A stretch of 64,000 bases of DNA, from NCBI GenBank assembly GCA_018136815.1, contig CM030938.1, positions 3,484,112-3,548,111 of the forward strand. Reading direction: 5' to 3'. Of the stretch, positions 9,573 through 21,056 are shown piece by piece (position 1 is the stretch's first letter; each line of letters starts with the position of its first letter). The position numbers were made by a program, and so were the translations under genes. A model generated the notes under the pieces. That model ran no database searches. It was not told the DNA's origin and saw only the letters and a program-made list of their open reading frames with translations. This stretch comes from Isochrysis galbana. Lineage: Eukaryota; Haptophyta; Isochrysidales; Isochrysidaceae.

Positions 9573-10820
9573 ATGTGCGTGCTCAGCGTGTTCTGCGCCG
9601 CATCTTCCGCTTTCTCCTCAAACGAACGGCTCTCGCTCGTCACTTTCGACGGCGCCCCTGCCTTGACCTTCCACTTCACGCAGCTCAACGACCCCGTGAT
9701 GGGCGGCCGATCGCATGGCACGTGGTCTGTCAACCGCTCTGAAGGCGGATTCGGAGTGATGGACGGCGAAGTGGTTGACGTTCCCTTCCTTCAAGCTCCT
9801 GGCTTTATCAAGGCTGCGGCTGATGGTACATTCCCGCACGTAGGATCCGTGGCGTCGGGGTCGCTCGAGTTGCTGGTGCGCTCTACAACGCCTGAGTACC
9901 CAGGATTCCGCGTTACTCTGGCCTCGGGCACCTCGACACCATCGTATGCATGCTCTGGCGGCGGCACGATACCCTTCTCGCGCGGATGCTATAAGGCGAG
10001 CTTCAAAGTGCTGCCTGGAACTGCGTGGCGTCCCGTTCTTATTCCGTTCAGCGACTTCAGTGACCTGTGGTCGCCTGCAACTGGTGACCACACCAGGGAG
10101 TGCGCAGACGAGCCATCTTCATGCGTCACGGCCTCGCGGCTGAATGCCATCGAGCGGATTGAGATCTGGGCCGAGGGGGCAGCCGGAAATGTGCACCTCG
10201 AGGTCAAAGCGATCACCGCGGTCTCATCTGTTGCACCAACTAAGGCAAATGGAAAACCCTCTATGGAGATGCCTCGTCGCTCGATCCGGCCTCCCGCACT
10301 CTATGACTCGTGCTCCGCGGAAGTGCAGCCTTCGCTTCGGTATGGCATCTCCGGTCGCAGCTCACCCGACGTGCCAGTATCCGTCGACCCCAGCGAAAGT
10401 CTTGCAGAGGCTGTGTGCTGCGACACTCGCACCCAGGTATTTGCCGAACCACAATTCTTGTTTGCAGCCTCCGATGTCTCCCTCTTCTCCAAGTTGAACC
10501 AATCTGGCACCACCTCCTTTTATGATTCCGTATGTGGGATCGAGCTATTTCGCGCACCGGTCAATCGTAGTGTCGATGACTTCTACCGTGATACGCAACA
10601 GCACGGCTGGCCATCGTTTAGACTGCCAGAGGTTGTGCTTGAGAACGTATTGACAAATACATCCACAGGGATGGTGACCTCGAAATGTGGGACGCATCTA
10701 GGTAGCTACTTGCCGGACGATATGGGCCCACGATGGTGCATGGACCTCGCTTGTATCTCTGGGCATGCCGCCCAAAGCTTATCTGCCGCGATGGCGAACG
10801 AAGCACAGATGGCGGTTTAA
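9573..10820 (+). CDS. Secreted CIA30-domain protein fused to an MsrB-like domain
   Basis: 415 aa, single exon. A short hydrophobic leader (MCVLSVFCAASSAFS) is followed by a CIA30-type beta-sandwich at about 22-215: LVTFDGAPALTFHFTQLNDPVMGGRSHGTW and later IERIEIWAEGAAGNVHLEV. CIA30 domains occur in complex I assembly factor NDUFAF1 and in algal secreted or plastid proteins. The C-terminal half (about 285-405) has the order of motifs of methionine sulfoxide reductase B: CGIELF (Cys321), HGWPSF (343-348), KCGTHLGSYLPD (Cys372) and RWCMDLACISG (Cys389, at the position of the MsrB catalytic Cys). The first Cys of each zinc-binding CxxC is replaced (DSVC, TSKC), so zinc binding is probably lost. 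The domain call rests on motif order only. Confidence 0.7.
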   Translation: MCVLSVFCAASSAFSSNERLSLVTFDGAPALTFHFTQLNDPVMGGRSHGTWSVNRSEGGFGVMDGEVVDVPFLQAPGFIKAAADGTFPHVGSVASGSLELLVRSTTPEYPGFRVTLASGTSTPSYACSGGGTIPFSRGCYKASFKVLPGTAWRPVLIPFSDFSDLWSPATGDHTRECADEPSSCVTASRLNAIERIEIWAEGAAGNVHLEVKAITAVSSVAPTKANGKPSMEMPRRSIRPPALYDSCSAEVQPSLRYGISGRSSPDVPVSVDPSESLAEAVCCDTRTQVFAEPQFLFAASDVSLFSKLNQSGTTSFYDSVCGIELFRAPVNRSVDDFYRDTQQHGWPSFRLPEVVLENVLTNTSTGMVTSKCGTHLGSYLPDDMGPRWCMDLACISGHAAQSLSAAMANEAQMAV

Positions 10821-11095
10821 GTCTTTCATCCGGTTGGTCTAAGGCCTTCAGACTAGTACCACAAGTATAAATACCCTTGGACAGACCGCCACTGCATCAG
10901 CATGAGCCACAAAATTCACCAATAGGCGAAATAAACGAACACAATGTGGGCGTTCACTTACACTTGCGACGAGCTGCTAGCTCATTGTCGTGTTTGGCGG
11001 GGTTGATGGCTGCTACGGCAAAGAGTGGCAATGTGTAAGGCTAAAAAATCTGAAGATTAGGGCCCAAGGCCGCGGGTGCGTATGCATATGTACGT
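10821..11095. other. Intergenic, probable 3' UTR of the CIA30 gene
   Basis: 275 bases without a supported gene. Near the right end the 17-base ATGCATATGTACGTGTG (11082-11098) lies at the border of repeat family A; the same 17 bases recur at 11853-11869. Confidence 0.35.
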
Positions 11096-11099
11096 GTGC

Positions 11100-11610
11100 A
11101 ACTAAGTTTATACTTGGTTGACCCATGGGGGGGCACGAGCCCCCCCCTCTCTCCACTCCTCCCCTGCCATGGGGGAGGAACCACCCATCCTCCTGGCACG
11201 CCTGATGGCTTGCCAGGAGGCCACTGCCCTACTGACCCACTCCCTTCCCCACAGGCTCGCCCCATTCGCCCATCCTGGCCCCTCGTGACAAGCCCATCGC
11301 TCCAACCCCCCTCCCCCCCTGGTCGACAGGCAGACAGGTGCAGATTGGGGGCCCCAGAGGCTCAGGAGCGCCAGCGAGGGAGAGGCAGGGGAGGCCAGGG
11401 CCCAGTCCCAGCCTCCTCTGCCCCCAGAGCTGGCCTCCAGGAGCCTCCAGGGGTCGCCAGGGGCAGCTGCAGGCCTGCCGCAGGCGCGCCATCGCGCGTG
11501 CCGCAGGAGAGGGGAGAGAGAGCGCGGAGAAGGGGGTGGGCGGAGCGAGAGCTCCGCTGCTCCGCTCACCGAAAAATAGTTAAGTCCCGCACCTGTTTAT
11601 AGGATAAGTC
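11100..11610 (+). repeat. Repeat family A, forward copy
   Basis: Begins AACTAAGTTTATACTTGG, then a small hairpin (GGGGGGGCACGAGCCCCCCC), then pyrimidine-rich blocks (CTCCACTCCTCCCCTGCCATGGGG, GATGGCTTGCCAGGAGG, GACAGGCAGACAGGTGCA, GGCCTCCAGGAGCCTCCAGGGG) and ends around GTCCCGCACCTGTTTATAGGATAAGTCGGG. The same blocks in the same order occur at 43116-43680 and inverted at 43685-45335; the first ~45 bases also occur at 49799 and 59773. No transposase is present, so it is a non-autonomous element or part of one. Its right terminus is not defined here. Confidence 0.7.
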
Positions 11611-12484
11611 GGGGCTGAGACCGCCGCCCACTCGGAGACACAGAAGGAAGGGGGGGAATGATCACCGGGGGGGGGCGCGGGCCACCGGACCATATCTAAG
11701 CCCTTCACCCCTATCCCCCTAGTAGTGCACGGGGGGAGTCGCCTTATGGCGGGGGGAGAAGGGCCGGGGAAGTGGGGGTGTAGAAAGTTTCCTACGTGAG
11801 TAGAAAGTAGAGGGTCCACGGCCGCGTGTGCGGTGAGACTATTAAAAGGTTTATGCATATGTACGTGTGTGTGGTTGGCGCGAAAACACTACATATTACT
11901 TCACCACTACTAACAAGATGTGTTCTACTAATCTTATGATTGGTCGCCATAGAGGGGGGCGCGATAGCGGCCGCAGCGATGGTCGCTGGCCTCGCCAGTG
12001 GCCTCGCAGGCGGCCTGTGGCCGCTCTGGCGAGGGTCTGCGCGGCCAGGAGGCCAGCAGGCAACCCCCTCTCGCCATGCTGAGGCGGTGCGCGTGTAGGA
12101 AGAACTTTTACTTCGATCAAAAAATCTCGACTCCTACCACATCGTGTTCCAAAGGAAAGATCCGTCCGCGCGGTCTTCTCCCGCCCACCCCCCCCCCTCC
12201 CCCCCGCCCACCCGCCCCTCTTTCCCCTCATAATTCCCCCACTCTCTCTTGTCTTTCTTCTTCTACTTTTTGTCCCTTTTCTCTCCTATGTCTCTCATGT
12301 GCCTCTCTTCTCTCTCTCTCATTATTATCTCTCTTATTCTCTCTTCTCACCTTATTCTCTCTGTTCTCCCTCCTCTTCTCGCTGCACTTCCCTCTCCGCT
12401 TGAGAGACGGCTCCCTCCCTCTTCCTCTCCTCGTCGCATTTGCCGACGGCCGACGAGGAGTCTGCGGCTCGAGCGCCAGACAGC
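11611..12484. other. Intergenic: repeat-derived DNA then promoter region of the membrane-protein gene
   Basis: A block at about 11735-11800 (GGGGGGAGTCGCCTTATGGCGGGG, AGTGGGGGTGTAGAAAGT) recurs at about 13955-14010. From 12180 to 12420 the plus strand is nearly pure pyrimidine with many CTCTT runs, ending 60 bases before the ATG at 12485; this probably is the core promoter or 5' UTR. Confidence 0.4.
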
Positions 12485-13462
12485 ATGCCGGCACTCTCGC
12501 TGGCTCTCCTCGCGGCGCTCGCGCTCGGCGCGCCCGAGAATCGACCTTCGCTGTCGACGACCCGGCCCTCACATGTCCTCAAGCTGCGTGGCGGGAGGCG
12601 CGGCAAGTCAGTCGAGCTCCCTTGGTGGGCATCGCATAACAACGAGGCGAGTGGCTTGTTCAACAATCTGCGGACGCCTGCGGCTCTGGTGGCTGGCGCG
12701 GTGATCTCAGCGACGTTCGTACTCGAGCCAAAGCCATCTGAGCTGCCCAAAATCGTCCTCGCTAAGAAGCTCCACCTATTCATCGGAGTGCTGTCGCTCT
12801 GCTGCGAGCTGCTCACCATTGTCTCCAGCACTGCTGCCATCCAGAAGCTCGCGCAGGCGCCGCAGAAGAGCGCATCTGTGAACTCGCTCCTCTTGAACCC
12901 AGAGTACGAAATGTACTGGGTGACCTGCTCGGCCAACTTCCTCCTCGGGCTGCTGGGCATGACGTGCATGCTGGGTATCCGCGTATGGGTGAACTATGGA
13001 TCTCAGCTTCTGACACAGACTGCCTCGCTCGTCATCATCGCGACCATTTTGATGATGCTTTCCTTCTTCTCCGACGAAGCAGGTGGATTTGGACGAACGA
13101 CATGGCGCCTTCCCTTCTCCATCCGATCCGTCCTGCACACCGCAGCACGCTCAGTGCGCTCGGTATTCCGTCGACCCCGTCGGCCAAATCTCAAGGTCCC
13201 TCGCTTCCCGCTGCGGCTCTGGCGTGGCAAAGCTGCCGAAGAGGGCAATTCGCAAGCAGCCCAAGAGCAAGAGGAGGCCGACGACGAAGAGCTTCCTCCG
13301 GAGGAAGCACCACCAGAGATCGACTGGATCCCAAGTGGCATCCTCATAGGTAAGTATTTCTACTTATTGTGGGATAGAGCCGTTTCAGGCAGCTTTTGTA
13401 CCTTGCTCTCATTGTTGTGTATTGCATATGCTGCCGTCCTATACCTTTTGCGGCCAGTCTGA
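12485..13462 (+). CDS. Unknown membrane protein with N-terminal leader
   Basis: 325 aa if read through to 13462. The ATG at 12485 gives a clear signal sequence (MPALSLALLAALALGAP) and a basic Ser/Thr/Arg-rich stretch with LKLRGGRRGKS, as in secondary-plastid leaders. Four hydrophobic segments follow: PAALVAGAVISATFV, HLFIGVLSLCCELLTIVSS, ANFLLGLLGMTCMLGIRVW and ASLVIIATILMMLSFF. Then comes an Arg-rich linker and an acidic tail (QEQEEADDEELPPEEAPPE). A strong splice donor (TAG|GTAAGT) stands at 13350. Splicing from there to the AG at 13459 would end the protein after 289 aa, so the last ~36 residues are doubtful. I do not recognise the family. Confidence 0.6.
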   Translation: MPALSLALLAALALGAPENRPSLSTTRPSHVLKLRGGRRGKSVELPWWASHNNEASGLFNNLRTPAALVAGAVISATFVLEPKPSELPKIVLAKKLHLFIGVLSLCCELLTIVSSTAAIQKLAQAPQKSASVNSLLLNPEYEMYWVTCSANFLLGLLGMTCMLGIRVWVNYGSQLLTQTASLVIIATILMMLSFFSDEAGGFGRTTWRLPFSIRSVLHTAARSVRSVFRRPRRPNLKVPRFPLRLWRGKAAEEGNSQAAQEQEEADDEELPPEEAPPEIDWIPSGILIGKYFYLLWDRAVSGSFCTLLSLLCIAYAAVLYLLRPV

Positions 13463-15031
13463 GGACTGAAGCTGTGCAAGGAGAGCGCCAAACTTCATTG
13501 CCGCGGATACATTGTGACCACCGCACTGGCGGGGCTCAGGGGCTCAGTGCAGTCAGTTGGATCAACACAGCTCATGGAGTCTACTGCATGCGAGGACCAA
13601 TTGACGATCGCCCAAGTACGCCCACGCATTGTAGCGCGAGCCATGACGGCCAAAGCACTATGGGTTCTTCGGCAAATCTGTCCCTTTTGCAACGCCCCCT
13701 CCATCCCTCCATGCTTTGTTCGCATTCTGCATGAGTAGAGGTAGAGGCCAACTAAGTTACACTACTATTTAAATTTCATAACATTCTCGCCGCACACACG
13801 ACTCTGGAGCCACTACTTTCTAACGTCTAACGTAAACAAGGACAACACATAATGATAATGAACACGGGAGCGAAAGCCACGGTGGGTTAATAGCCTATTA
13901 TTAATCGAGCAGAAAGCAAGGAAGGAACCAATTGGCGCCGGAAGAGAACTCATCACGGGGGGAGCCGCCTGATGGCGGGGGGCAAGGGCCGGGGGAGTGG
14001 GGGTGTAGAAAGTACAACTAGGTGGTACAAAAATAGTCGAACACGAACGCAACTCAAACTTTTTGACCGTTTGAACATAGTCAGCTTCCTACTACTCCCT
14101 TGACCCCAAAAGTGAACACTGTCAAAACCACTAACAATTTCCCTCGCGCTGCGTACACGCGGCGCTCAACACCCCGCGGCTGTGCCGCGAACACACTCAA
14201 CTCAAGGCGCGCGACAATGAACACCCGTCAACTACATACTCACCCCCCCTAAAAAAGTGAACGCGCGTATTGTTTTTACCACCTACTTGCATGCTGCGTG
14301 TGAGTAGTGGTGTACTCTAGTGGCACTAGCTAGTGGTTCCATGGCCGCGAGTGCGGTAAGCTGAGGTTGGTTGTGCAGAGCGAGCATACAGGTAAGCAAC
14401 TTGCTCAGAGCGCGTCCTCCTCAGCTGAGCCGACCCTTTCCTCGTGAGCTAGCATGAACCACTGGACACTGGATGGATGGATGCGCTGGATGATGTGTTT
14501 CTGACGTCGGGCGCGCTGCTGGCGTGATCGCGCTCGCGGTGATCGCCTGATGACCCTGACTACTGACTATGGCAACAAAATACAAAACTACTGACTATGG
14601 CTGCGCCGGCGGCGTTATGGGGGGCGTGCGGCGGGGGGGGGGCGTGGGGGGGGGGGGGGGGGGGGGGGGGGGGGGCGGGTCCGTGCCGCGTGGCCCGTCC
14701 GCACGCGTGCCCCCCCCCCCCCCCTCTCCCCCTTTCCCCCTTCCCCCTTCCCCTCTCTCCTCTCTCCTCTCCCCCTGCTCCGCGGGATCTTCCCGCGCAC
14801 CGCGGCTTCTTCTTCTTCTCCCGTCGCCGTAGACAAACTAAAAATCAACAGAACTCCCTCCCTCTCCGACCCTCCTTCAGCCCCGCCTCCCCTCCCCCCT
14901 CCGCCGCTCTCCCGACGGAGCGCGCGCGCGGGCCTCCTCTCCCCTCCTCCCTCCCTCCCCCCCCCCCCCCGCCCATCCACCCTCGCCCCATTTACCCGCC
15001 CAGTCCGTCTCTCCCCTCCCTCTCCTTGCCA
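13463..15031. other. Intergenic with repeats; promoter region of the purine gene
   Basis: 13955-14010 shares its GGGGGGAGCCGCCTGATGGCGGGG / GTGGGGGTGTAGAAAGT block with 11735-11800. 14630-14680 is a G homopolymer tract and 14709-14990 is C-rich with CTCCC and TCCCC runs, ending 40 bases before the purine gene's ATG. Open frames across this part are low-complexity artefacts. Nothing else is supported. Confidence 0.4.
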
Positions 15032-18000
15032 ATGCTGCGCTTCTACAAGACGGGGACGCACGACGAGCCGCGCCACGAGATGAAGCTGCGTGCCTCGCTC
15101 GCTGCCACCGGCGCCAAGCTCACTTCTCTCAGCCAGGAGCGCTGCTTCATGGTCGAGCTCAAGCCCGAAACCTCCCTCTCGGCAGACGAGGAGGCGCGGC
15201 TGCGCTGGCTGATCGCAGAAACGTTCGAGGAGGACAAGACATCGCGAGAGAGCTTCCTCAGGCCCTCTCCACGCCATACCCTCCTCGAGATCGGGCCGAG
15301 GCTCACATTCAGCACCGCTTGGTGCTCGAACGCACTCTCCATCTGCTCCGCATGCGGCCTTACCCAGGTTGAGCGCATCGAAGTCTCGCGGCGATACCTC
15401 TTCTCTGCGTCGCCGGCGATTGATCCAGCCGATGTGGCCCGCCATGCCGCCATGCTGCACGACCGCATGACCGAGCAGATCTACCCAAAGCCGCTTGAGT
15501 CGTTCATCTCGGACGCAGTCGCCGCGCCGAGTCGCACCATCCCTCTCATGACGGAGGGGCGCGCGGCGCTCGAAAAGGTGTCGAATGAGCTGGGGCTTGG
15601 ATTCGACGATGCGGATCTAGACTATTACACTAAGCTCTTTGTCAACGAGTTGCAGCGCGATCCCACCGATGTCGAGTGCTTCGATATGGCCCAGTCCAAC
15701 TCAGAGCACTCGCGCCACTGGTACTTTGGCGGGACCATCGTCATCGATGGTGTCCCGCAGGAGCAGACACTCTTTCAGATGGTTAAGGCGACGCTCAAAG
15801 GCCCCAAGGTCGTTGACAATTCAGTCATCGCCTTCCACGACAACTCGTCTTCCATCCGTGGGTTCCAAGTGAACCCTCTCCGCCCGTCGTCGGCGAAGGG
15901 CCCCTCAGAGTATGCGGTGACTAGCGAGCTGTCCCATCCGCTCCTCACAGCAGAGACGCACAACTTTCCCTCCGGCGTCGCCCCCTTCCCTGGTGCGGAG
16001 ACGGGGACGGGCGGCCGACTGCGAGACACCCATGCGACTGGCCGCGGTTCCCTCGTTGGTGCAGGCATATCCGCGTACATGACGGGCAACCTCCGCATCC
16101 CCGGGTTCGAGCAGCCGTGGGAGGACCTTGACGCGCCGCTGCCACCAAATCTGGCACCGCCGCTTGAGATCATGATTCAGGCTTCCAACGGCGCGTCGGA
16201 CTATGGCAACAAGTTTGGTGAGCCGGTGATCGCAGGCTTCGCTCGCACCTTCGGCATGGAGCTGCCTAACGGAGAGCGCCGCGAGTGGCTAAAGCCCATC
16301 ATGTTTTCAGCCGGTCTGGGCCAGATCCCTGATGTGCAGGCCAAGAAGGGTTCGCCGAGTGAGGGCATGTGGGTCGTCAAGGTGGGCGGCCCTGCGTATC
16401 GCATCGGCGTCGGCGGTGGCGCCGCGTCGTCGAAGGCGATGGGAGAGGGCGTTGATGAGGCTGCTGCTGCGCTCGACTTTGACGCTGTGCAACGCGGAGA
16501 TGCCGAGATGGAGAACAAGCTGAATCGCGTCATTCGTGCGTGTGTTGAGCTCGGTGATGCCAACCCCATCGTCTCAATCCATGACCAGGGCGCTGGTGGC
16601 AACGGCAACGTTTGCAAGGAGATTGTCGAACCCTTAGGTGCCAAGCTTCAGGCACGCACGCCATACCCTCGCCAAATTGCTGCAGTGGCTTAGTGGCAGG
16701 CGTTGCGCCCCAATCTACAGGTCGCACCAAGCAGCCAGAGACCCTGAGCTTCCCGCCTCGGCTTTGAATATGTACTCGACATCCCCTCTCTCCCCCGCAG
16801 GTACGGGCGATCAACTGCGGTGATCCGTCAATGTCTGTTCTGGAGCTTTGGGGTGCGGAGTATCAAGAGAATAGTGCCGTGCTTCTGCGCGCGGAGCACC
16901 TCAAGCTCTTTGAGGAGATTTGCGAGCGGGAGAAATGCCCTGCGGCCTTCCTTGGGCAGGTGCGCGACACCGCTGCCCTGGCGTGGCGTTTGCAGTCGCG
17001 TGTGCACATCGGAGGCAGCGCTACGATGCAATGGCGCGGAGACGCCCTGGGCTAAGCCGCGTCGGCACTTTGACTACTTGGCGGAACTCACCCCCGCGTT
17101 TGCTACTTTCGTTCGAAGGTGACCGGCGACGGCATGCTCACCCTCGAAGACGCCAGGGACGGCACTACGCCCTATGCTCTGCCGCTCTCACTTGTGCTTG
17201 GTGACCTACCGCCGAAGACCTTTCACTCATCGCGAATGCCGATGCCCTTGTCTCCTCTCACGCTGCCGGCTGGCCTCGCTGTCGGCAAAGCGCTGGAACG
17301 GGTCCTGAGGCTTCCGGCGGTAGGCTCGAAGCGCTTTTTGACCAACAAGGTGGATCGTTGCGTCACAGGTCTCATCGCGCAACAGCAGTGCGTGGGACCA
17401 CTGCACACTCCCCTCGCCGACTGCGGCGTCATCGCGTTGACGCATCAGGACTTCACGGGCGCCGCCACCGCTGTGGGCGAACAGCCCATTAAGGGCCTGC
17501 TCTCTCCGGCAGCGATGGCTCGTCTAGCTACTGCCGAGGCAGTCACCAACCTGTCTTTGGCCGCTGTCTCGTCGCTCGGCGAAGTCAAGTGCTCCGCCAA
17601 CTGGATGTGGGCCGCAAAGCTGCCCGGAGAAGGTGCAGCCATGTATGATGCATGCCAAGCCATGTCGGTTTTCATGCGCGCCATTGGTGTTGCCGTCGAC
17701 GGCGGCAAGGACTCCCTCTCAATGGCCGCGCGGGTCGGCGATAGGACAGGTATGCAACCGCATGGAGCTGGGCCGGGATTACCCCTGCGAGTACGGGTGG
17801 GATCGCACGCTGGAAGGCAACGATGCCAGCTGCGCCGGCAGTTTTACATGCTCGAATCAAGCATTCGAATGTGTGCGCACTTCAACTTGCCGACCCGGGC
17901 GAACTGGAGGGTCGCTCCTCGTTCACCACGTAGCGAGGCGCTCTCTGAGTGTTCATTGCACCCCTTTCCTCGTACCTGTAGTCAAATGCCCCGGCGCGCT

Positions 18001-19680
18001 CGTCGTCACTCTTTACGCCGCGTGCGAGGACATCCGTCGCACGGTCACACCGGACCTGAAGCGCGACGATTCGGTGCTATTGCATGTCGACGTGGGTGCC
18101 GGACGACGCCGGCTTGGGGGCACTGCGCTGGCGCAGTGCTTCAAGCAGATTGGAAATGAACCTCCAGATGTTGAGCAGCCGGAGCTCCTCGCCTCCGCCT
18201 TCGCTACTACGCAGTCGCTGCTCCGCCAGGACAAGCTACTTGCGGGTCACGACATCTCGGATGGCGGCCTGATCGCCGCTGCGCTCGAGATGGCTTTCGC
18301 GGGAGACCGCTCGCTCGAGCTCGATATCTCGGCGCCCGCTCATGCAAACGATACTGCGCACGGCGCCTTAGCCGCCCTGTTCGCCGAGGAGGTTGGGCTG
18401 GTGCTTGAGGTCTCGGCGGCGGATGAAGCGGCAGTGCTAACCGCGTATAAGAACGCGGCGGTGCCGTGTTCTCGCATTGGCCACACCGCGCCGCGTGCCT
18501 CTCCTGTGTACGTGAAGGTGAATGGGACCCAGGTGGTCGAAGCAGACTTGGGCGCGCTCCGAGACGAGTGGGAGGCAACTTCTTTCGAGCTTGAAAAGCT
18601 CCAGGCAGCGCCCGCGTGCGTCGCGCAGGAGCAGGCTGGCCTTGCGTCCCGGCATGCGCCCGGTTGGCAGCTCAGCTTCACACCGAAGCTCACGGCATCG
18701 CTCCCTTCCGAAACTCGCCCCCGGGTCGCCGTGCTGCGCCAGGAGGGCTCGAACGGTGACCGAGAGATGGCGGCAGCCTTGTATACGGCAGGGCTGCAGC
18801 CTTGGGACGTTGCCATGGGTGACCTGCAGCGTGGGGCCATTTCGCTCGACGGCTTCCGTGGCGTCATCTTCGTTGGCGGCTTCTCGTACGCCGACGTGCT
18901 CGACTCAGCCAAAGGCTGGGCGGGAGTGGTCAAGTTTGATGAGCGCTTGTCATCTCAGGTGAAATCGCAGGGCCAAACAGCTCGTGAAATCTGACTGCCC
19001 TTGCCCCCCCGCCCCCCCACCCGGCCCCGCCACCGCCCCGACCTCTCTCCATCTCAATGGTGCAGCTTGACTCTAAGTGGCTCTTCCCCTACCCCCAAAA
19101 CCCGCGCCTGCAGTTCGAGGCGTTCCGCAAGCGCCCAGATGCATTCTCCCTCGGCGTATGCAACGGTTGCCAGCTCATGGCGCTTCTTGGCTGGGTCCCA
19201 GCCAACGACACTCAGGAGGCTCTCACCGATGCCGAGCAGCCACGCTTTGTGCACAATCATTCGGGGCGTTTTGAGTGCCGCTGGTCATCCGTTCAAGTAC
19301 AACCTTCCCCATCGGTCCTTCTCAAGGGGATGGAAGGCTCCTCGCTTGGTGTTTGGGTCGCACACGGAGAGGGCCGCGCCCACTTTCCCAACCCGAAATC
19401 CCTCCAAGCAGTGCTTGATGGACAGTTGGCCCCGCTCCGGTATGTGGACGACGACTGCGCCATCACGGAGGCCTACCCTCACAATCCCAACGGCTCGCCT
19501 CATGGCATTGCAGCTATGTGCTCCGCCGACGGCCGCCATCTTGCAATGATGCCGCACCCAGAGCGGTGCTTCCTGTCGTGGCAGTGCCCATGGATACCTG
19601 AGGAGTGGAAGGCTCACGAGGCCGCACCATGGCTTCGTCTCTTTCAGAACGCCGCAGCGTTCTGTGCGGAGAAGGCGTAG
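15032..19680 (+). CDS. purL: Phosphoribosylformylglycinamidine synthase (FGAM synthase), five exons
   Basis: Fourth step of de novo purine synthesis: FGAR + glutamine + ATP to FGAM. Exons 15032-16651, 16801-16959, 17119-17749, 17982-18958 and 19114-19680 join in frame to 1317 aa, the normal length for the large single-chain form. Intron 1 (16652-16800) has a GC donor; introns 2-4 are GT-AG. The start MLRFYKTG fits the family. The synthetase core shows QSNSEHSRHWYF (near residue 223), ETHNFPSGVAPFPGAETGTGGRLRD and GVAVDGGKDSLSMAARV. The C-terminal glutaminase keeps GVCNGCQL with nucleophile Cys1145 and MPHPER with His1277/Glu1279. No transit leader is seen, so it is probably cytosolic. Exon joins were chosen to restore family motifs, e.g. 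KLQ|VRAINCGD, RT|VKCPG and LSSQ|FEAFR. Confidence 0.95.
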
Positions 19681-21056
19681 GCGTCCGACAACATGATGTT
19701 CAAAATCACGCCGAGGGAGCCAGCTCGCCCTCGTTCATGTTGTGAGGCCATGTGACTAACACATACCTGCCATTTGAGCGGATGCCATGAGTTTAGGCAT
19801 CGGGCCCATGCATCCATGGCCAGCCTTTGGTAAGGCCGGTGTCTGGCGTGGTGGGGCATATGCCTTGAGTCGCTCCACTTCAGCACTTGCTTCATCAAGG
19901 CCATCATTAGCTGCCGCTTCTCGAGCAACTGTGAAGCACCAATAAGCCGGCACTTTCTTTTGCTGCCCTCATCCCTTCCACGCCGTCTGCCGCAACCTTA
20001 TCTCTGGTCTAGCCCTCTGAATGATGATGCCCGAAAAGGTAGAGCAAACGGTGTTATTTCGCATTACTATGAGTGCCAGTCGGTCACAGGCGCGCAACCA
20101 TCTATCATATGTGATGTCGGGTCATTAATCTGTGTAGCAGTGCCGATGGTCAGAATAGTCCGCAGTCTACCGCTTTCGGCACCATTGTGCGGTCATACTG
20201 TGCTTCTGAGTGATTTTATAGCCCGCTGTGACCTTGTTTGCCCTGGTCTTCGTGCGCGCGTGTGCTAGATAGTCGCGTTACTGGATTATTTTTAGCGGTC
20301 TTGTGCCGTGCACCTCGGCGATCTGGCGCGATGAAGTGGAAGTGTGACTCGGATGTATGCCTGCTGGCTGCGGCATGGTGGGCAGTAGGGTAGTACTAGT
20401 AGAAATTAGACATGATTTTGCAAATAAGGGCGCGCATACAAAGATTGATATGAGGCGAACAAGAACCTGAGCGCACGCCCAAGGCCCTAGCGCACAGGCC
20501 ATTGGCGCTTCTATTCGCTTGCCACTTGCCACCTCAATCTCCACAGAGGCTGTCCGCTGAAAATTCATTTCTCTTGGCGCGCCCGATTTTAGATTAATCA
20601 CGTTATATTGTGCACATGTAGTTCGCGTAACGTGTGGTCCATGAGAACTCGTTACTCGCTAGTCGACCCGCATGAAGAACGCCCTTCGTGCTCCAAGCCT
20701 CGAACAACCCTGGCTAAGAGCCCTTGCGGCTAACAACCCTGTCGCAACAGTGCAATCGTGTGTGCCGCGATCGTGTGAGCCCCTCGCCCTTCCGGCAGCG
20801 TGCGCTCAGCGCGCGACTATGCGCGACTAAGAAACTCAAGCAAGGCGCTCATCAACGACAATTCATTCAATCAATCCGCCAATATGATGTAATTGTTGAT
20901 CTCCGTGCTATCTCCCGCTTCGTTGTCTGACCTCATCGTGGGGCAAAGGTTTGGACCGATCGTCCCCGTGCGACTCGGCTTATCCATGGACACCGCACGT
21001 AACAGCGATCAATCTGAATCTGCAAGGACGTAGTTGCCAACCGCTCGTGACGGCAA
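19681..21056. other. Intergenic, with one candidate antisense exon and a short duplication
   Basis: On the minus strand a protein-like stretch at about 19770-19937 is bounded by an acceptor (TTCACAG) and a donor (CAG|GTATGT); no neighbours could be joined to it. At 21008-21037 is a copy of the last ~30 bases of the next gene's coding region. The remainder (20000-20950) shows no gene, RNA or strong repeat. Confidence 0.35.

Noticed and set aside
14597-15031. N-terminal extension of the purine gene frame through the G/C tracts
   Set aside because: Codes poly-Gly and poly-Pro from homopolymers; the ATG at 15032 gives the conserved family start.
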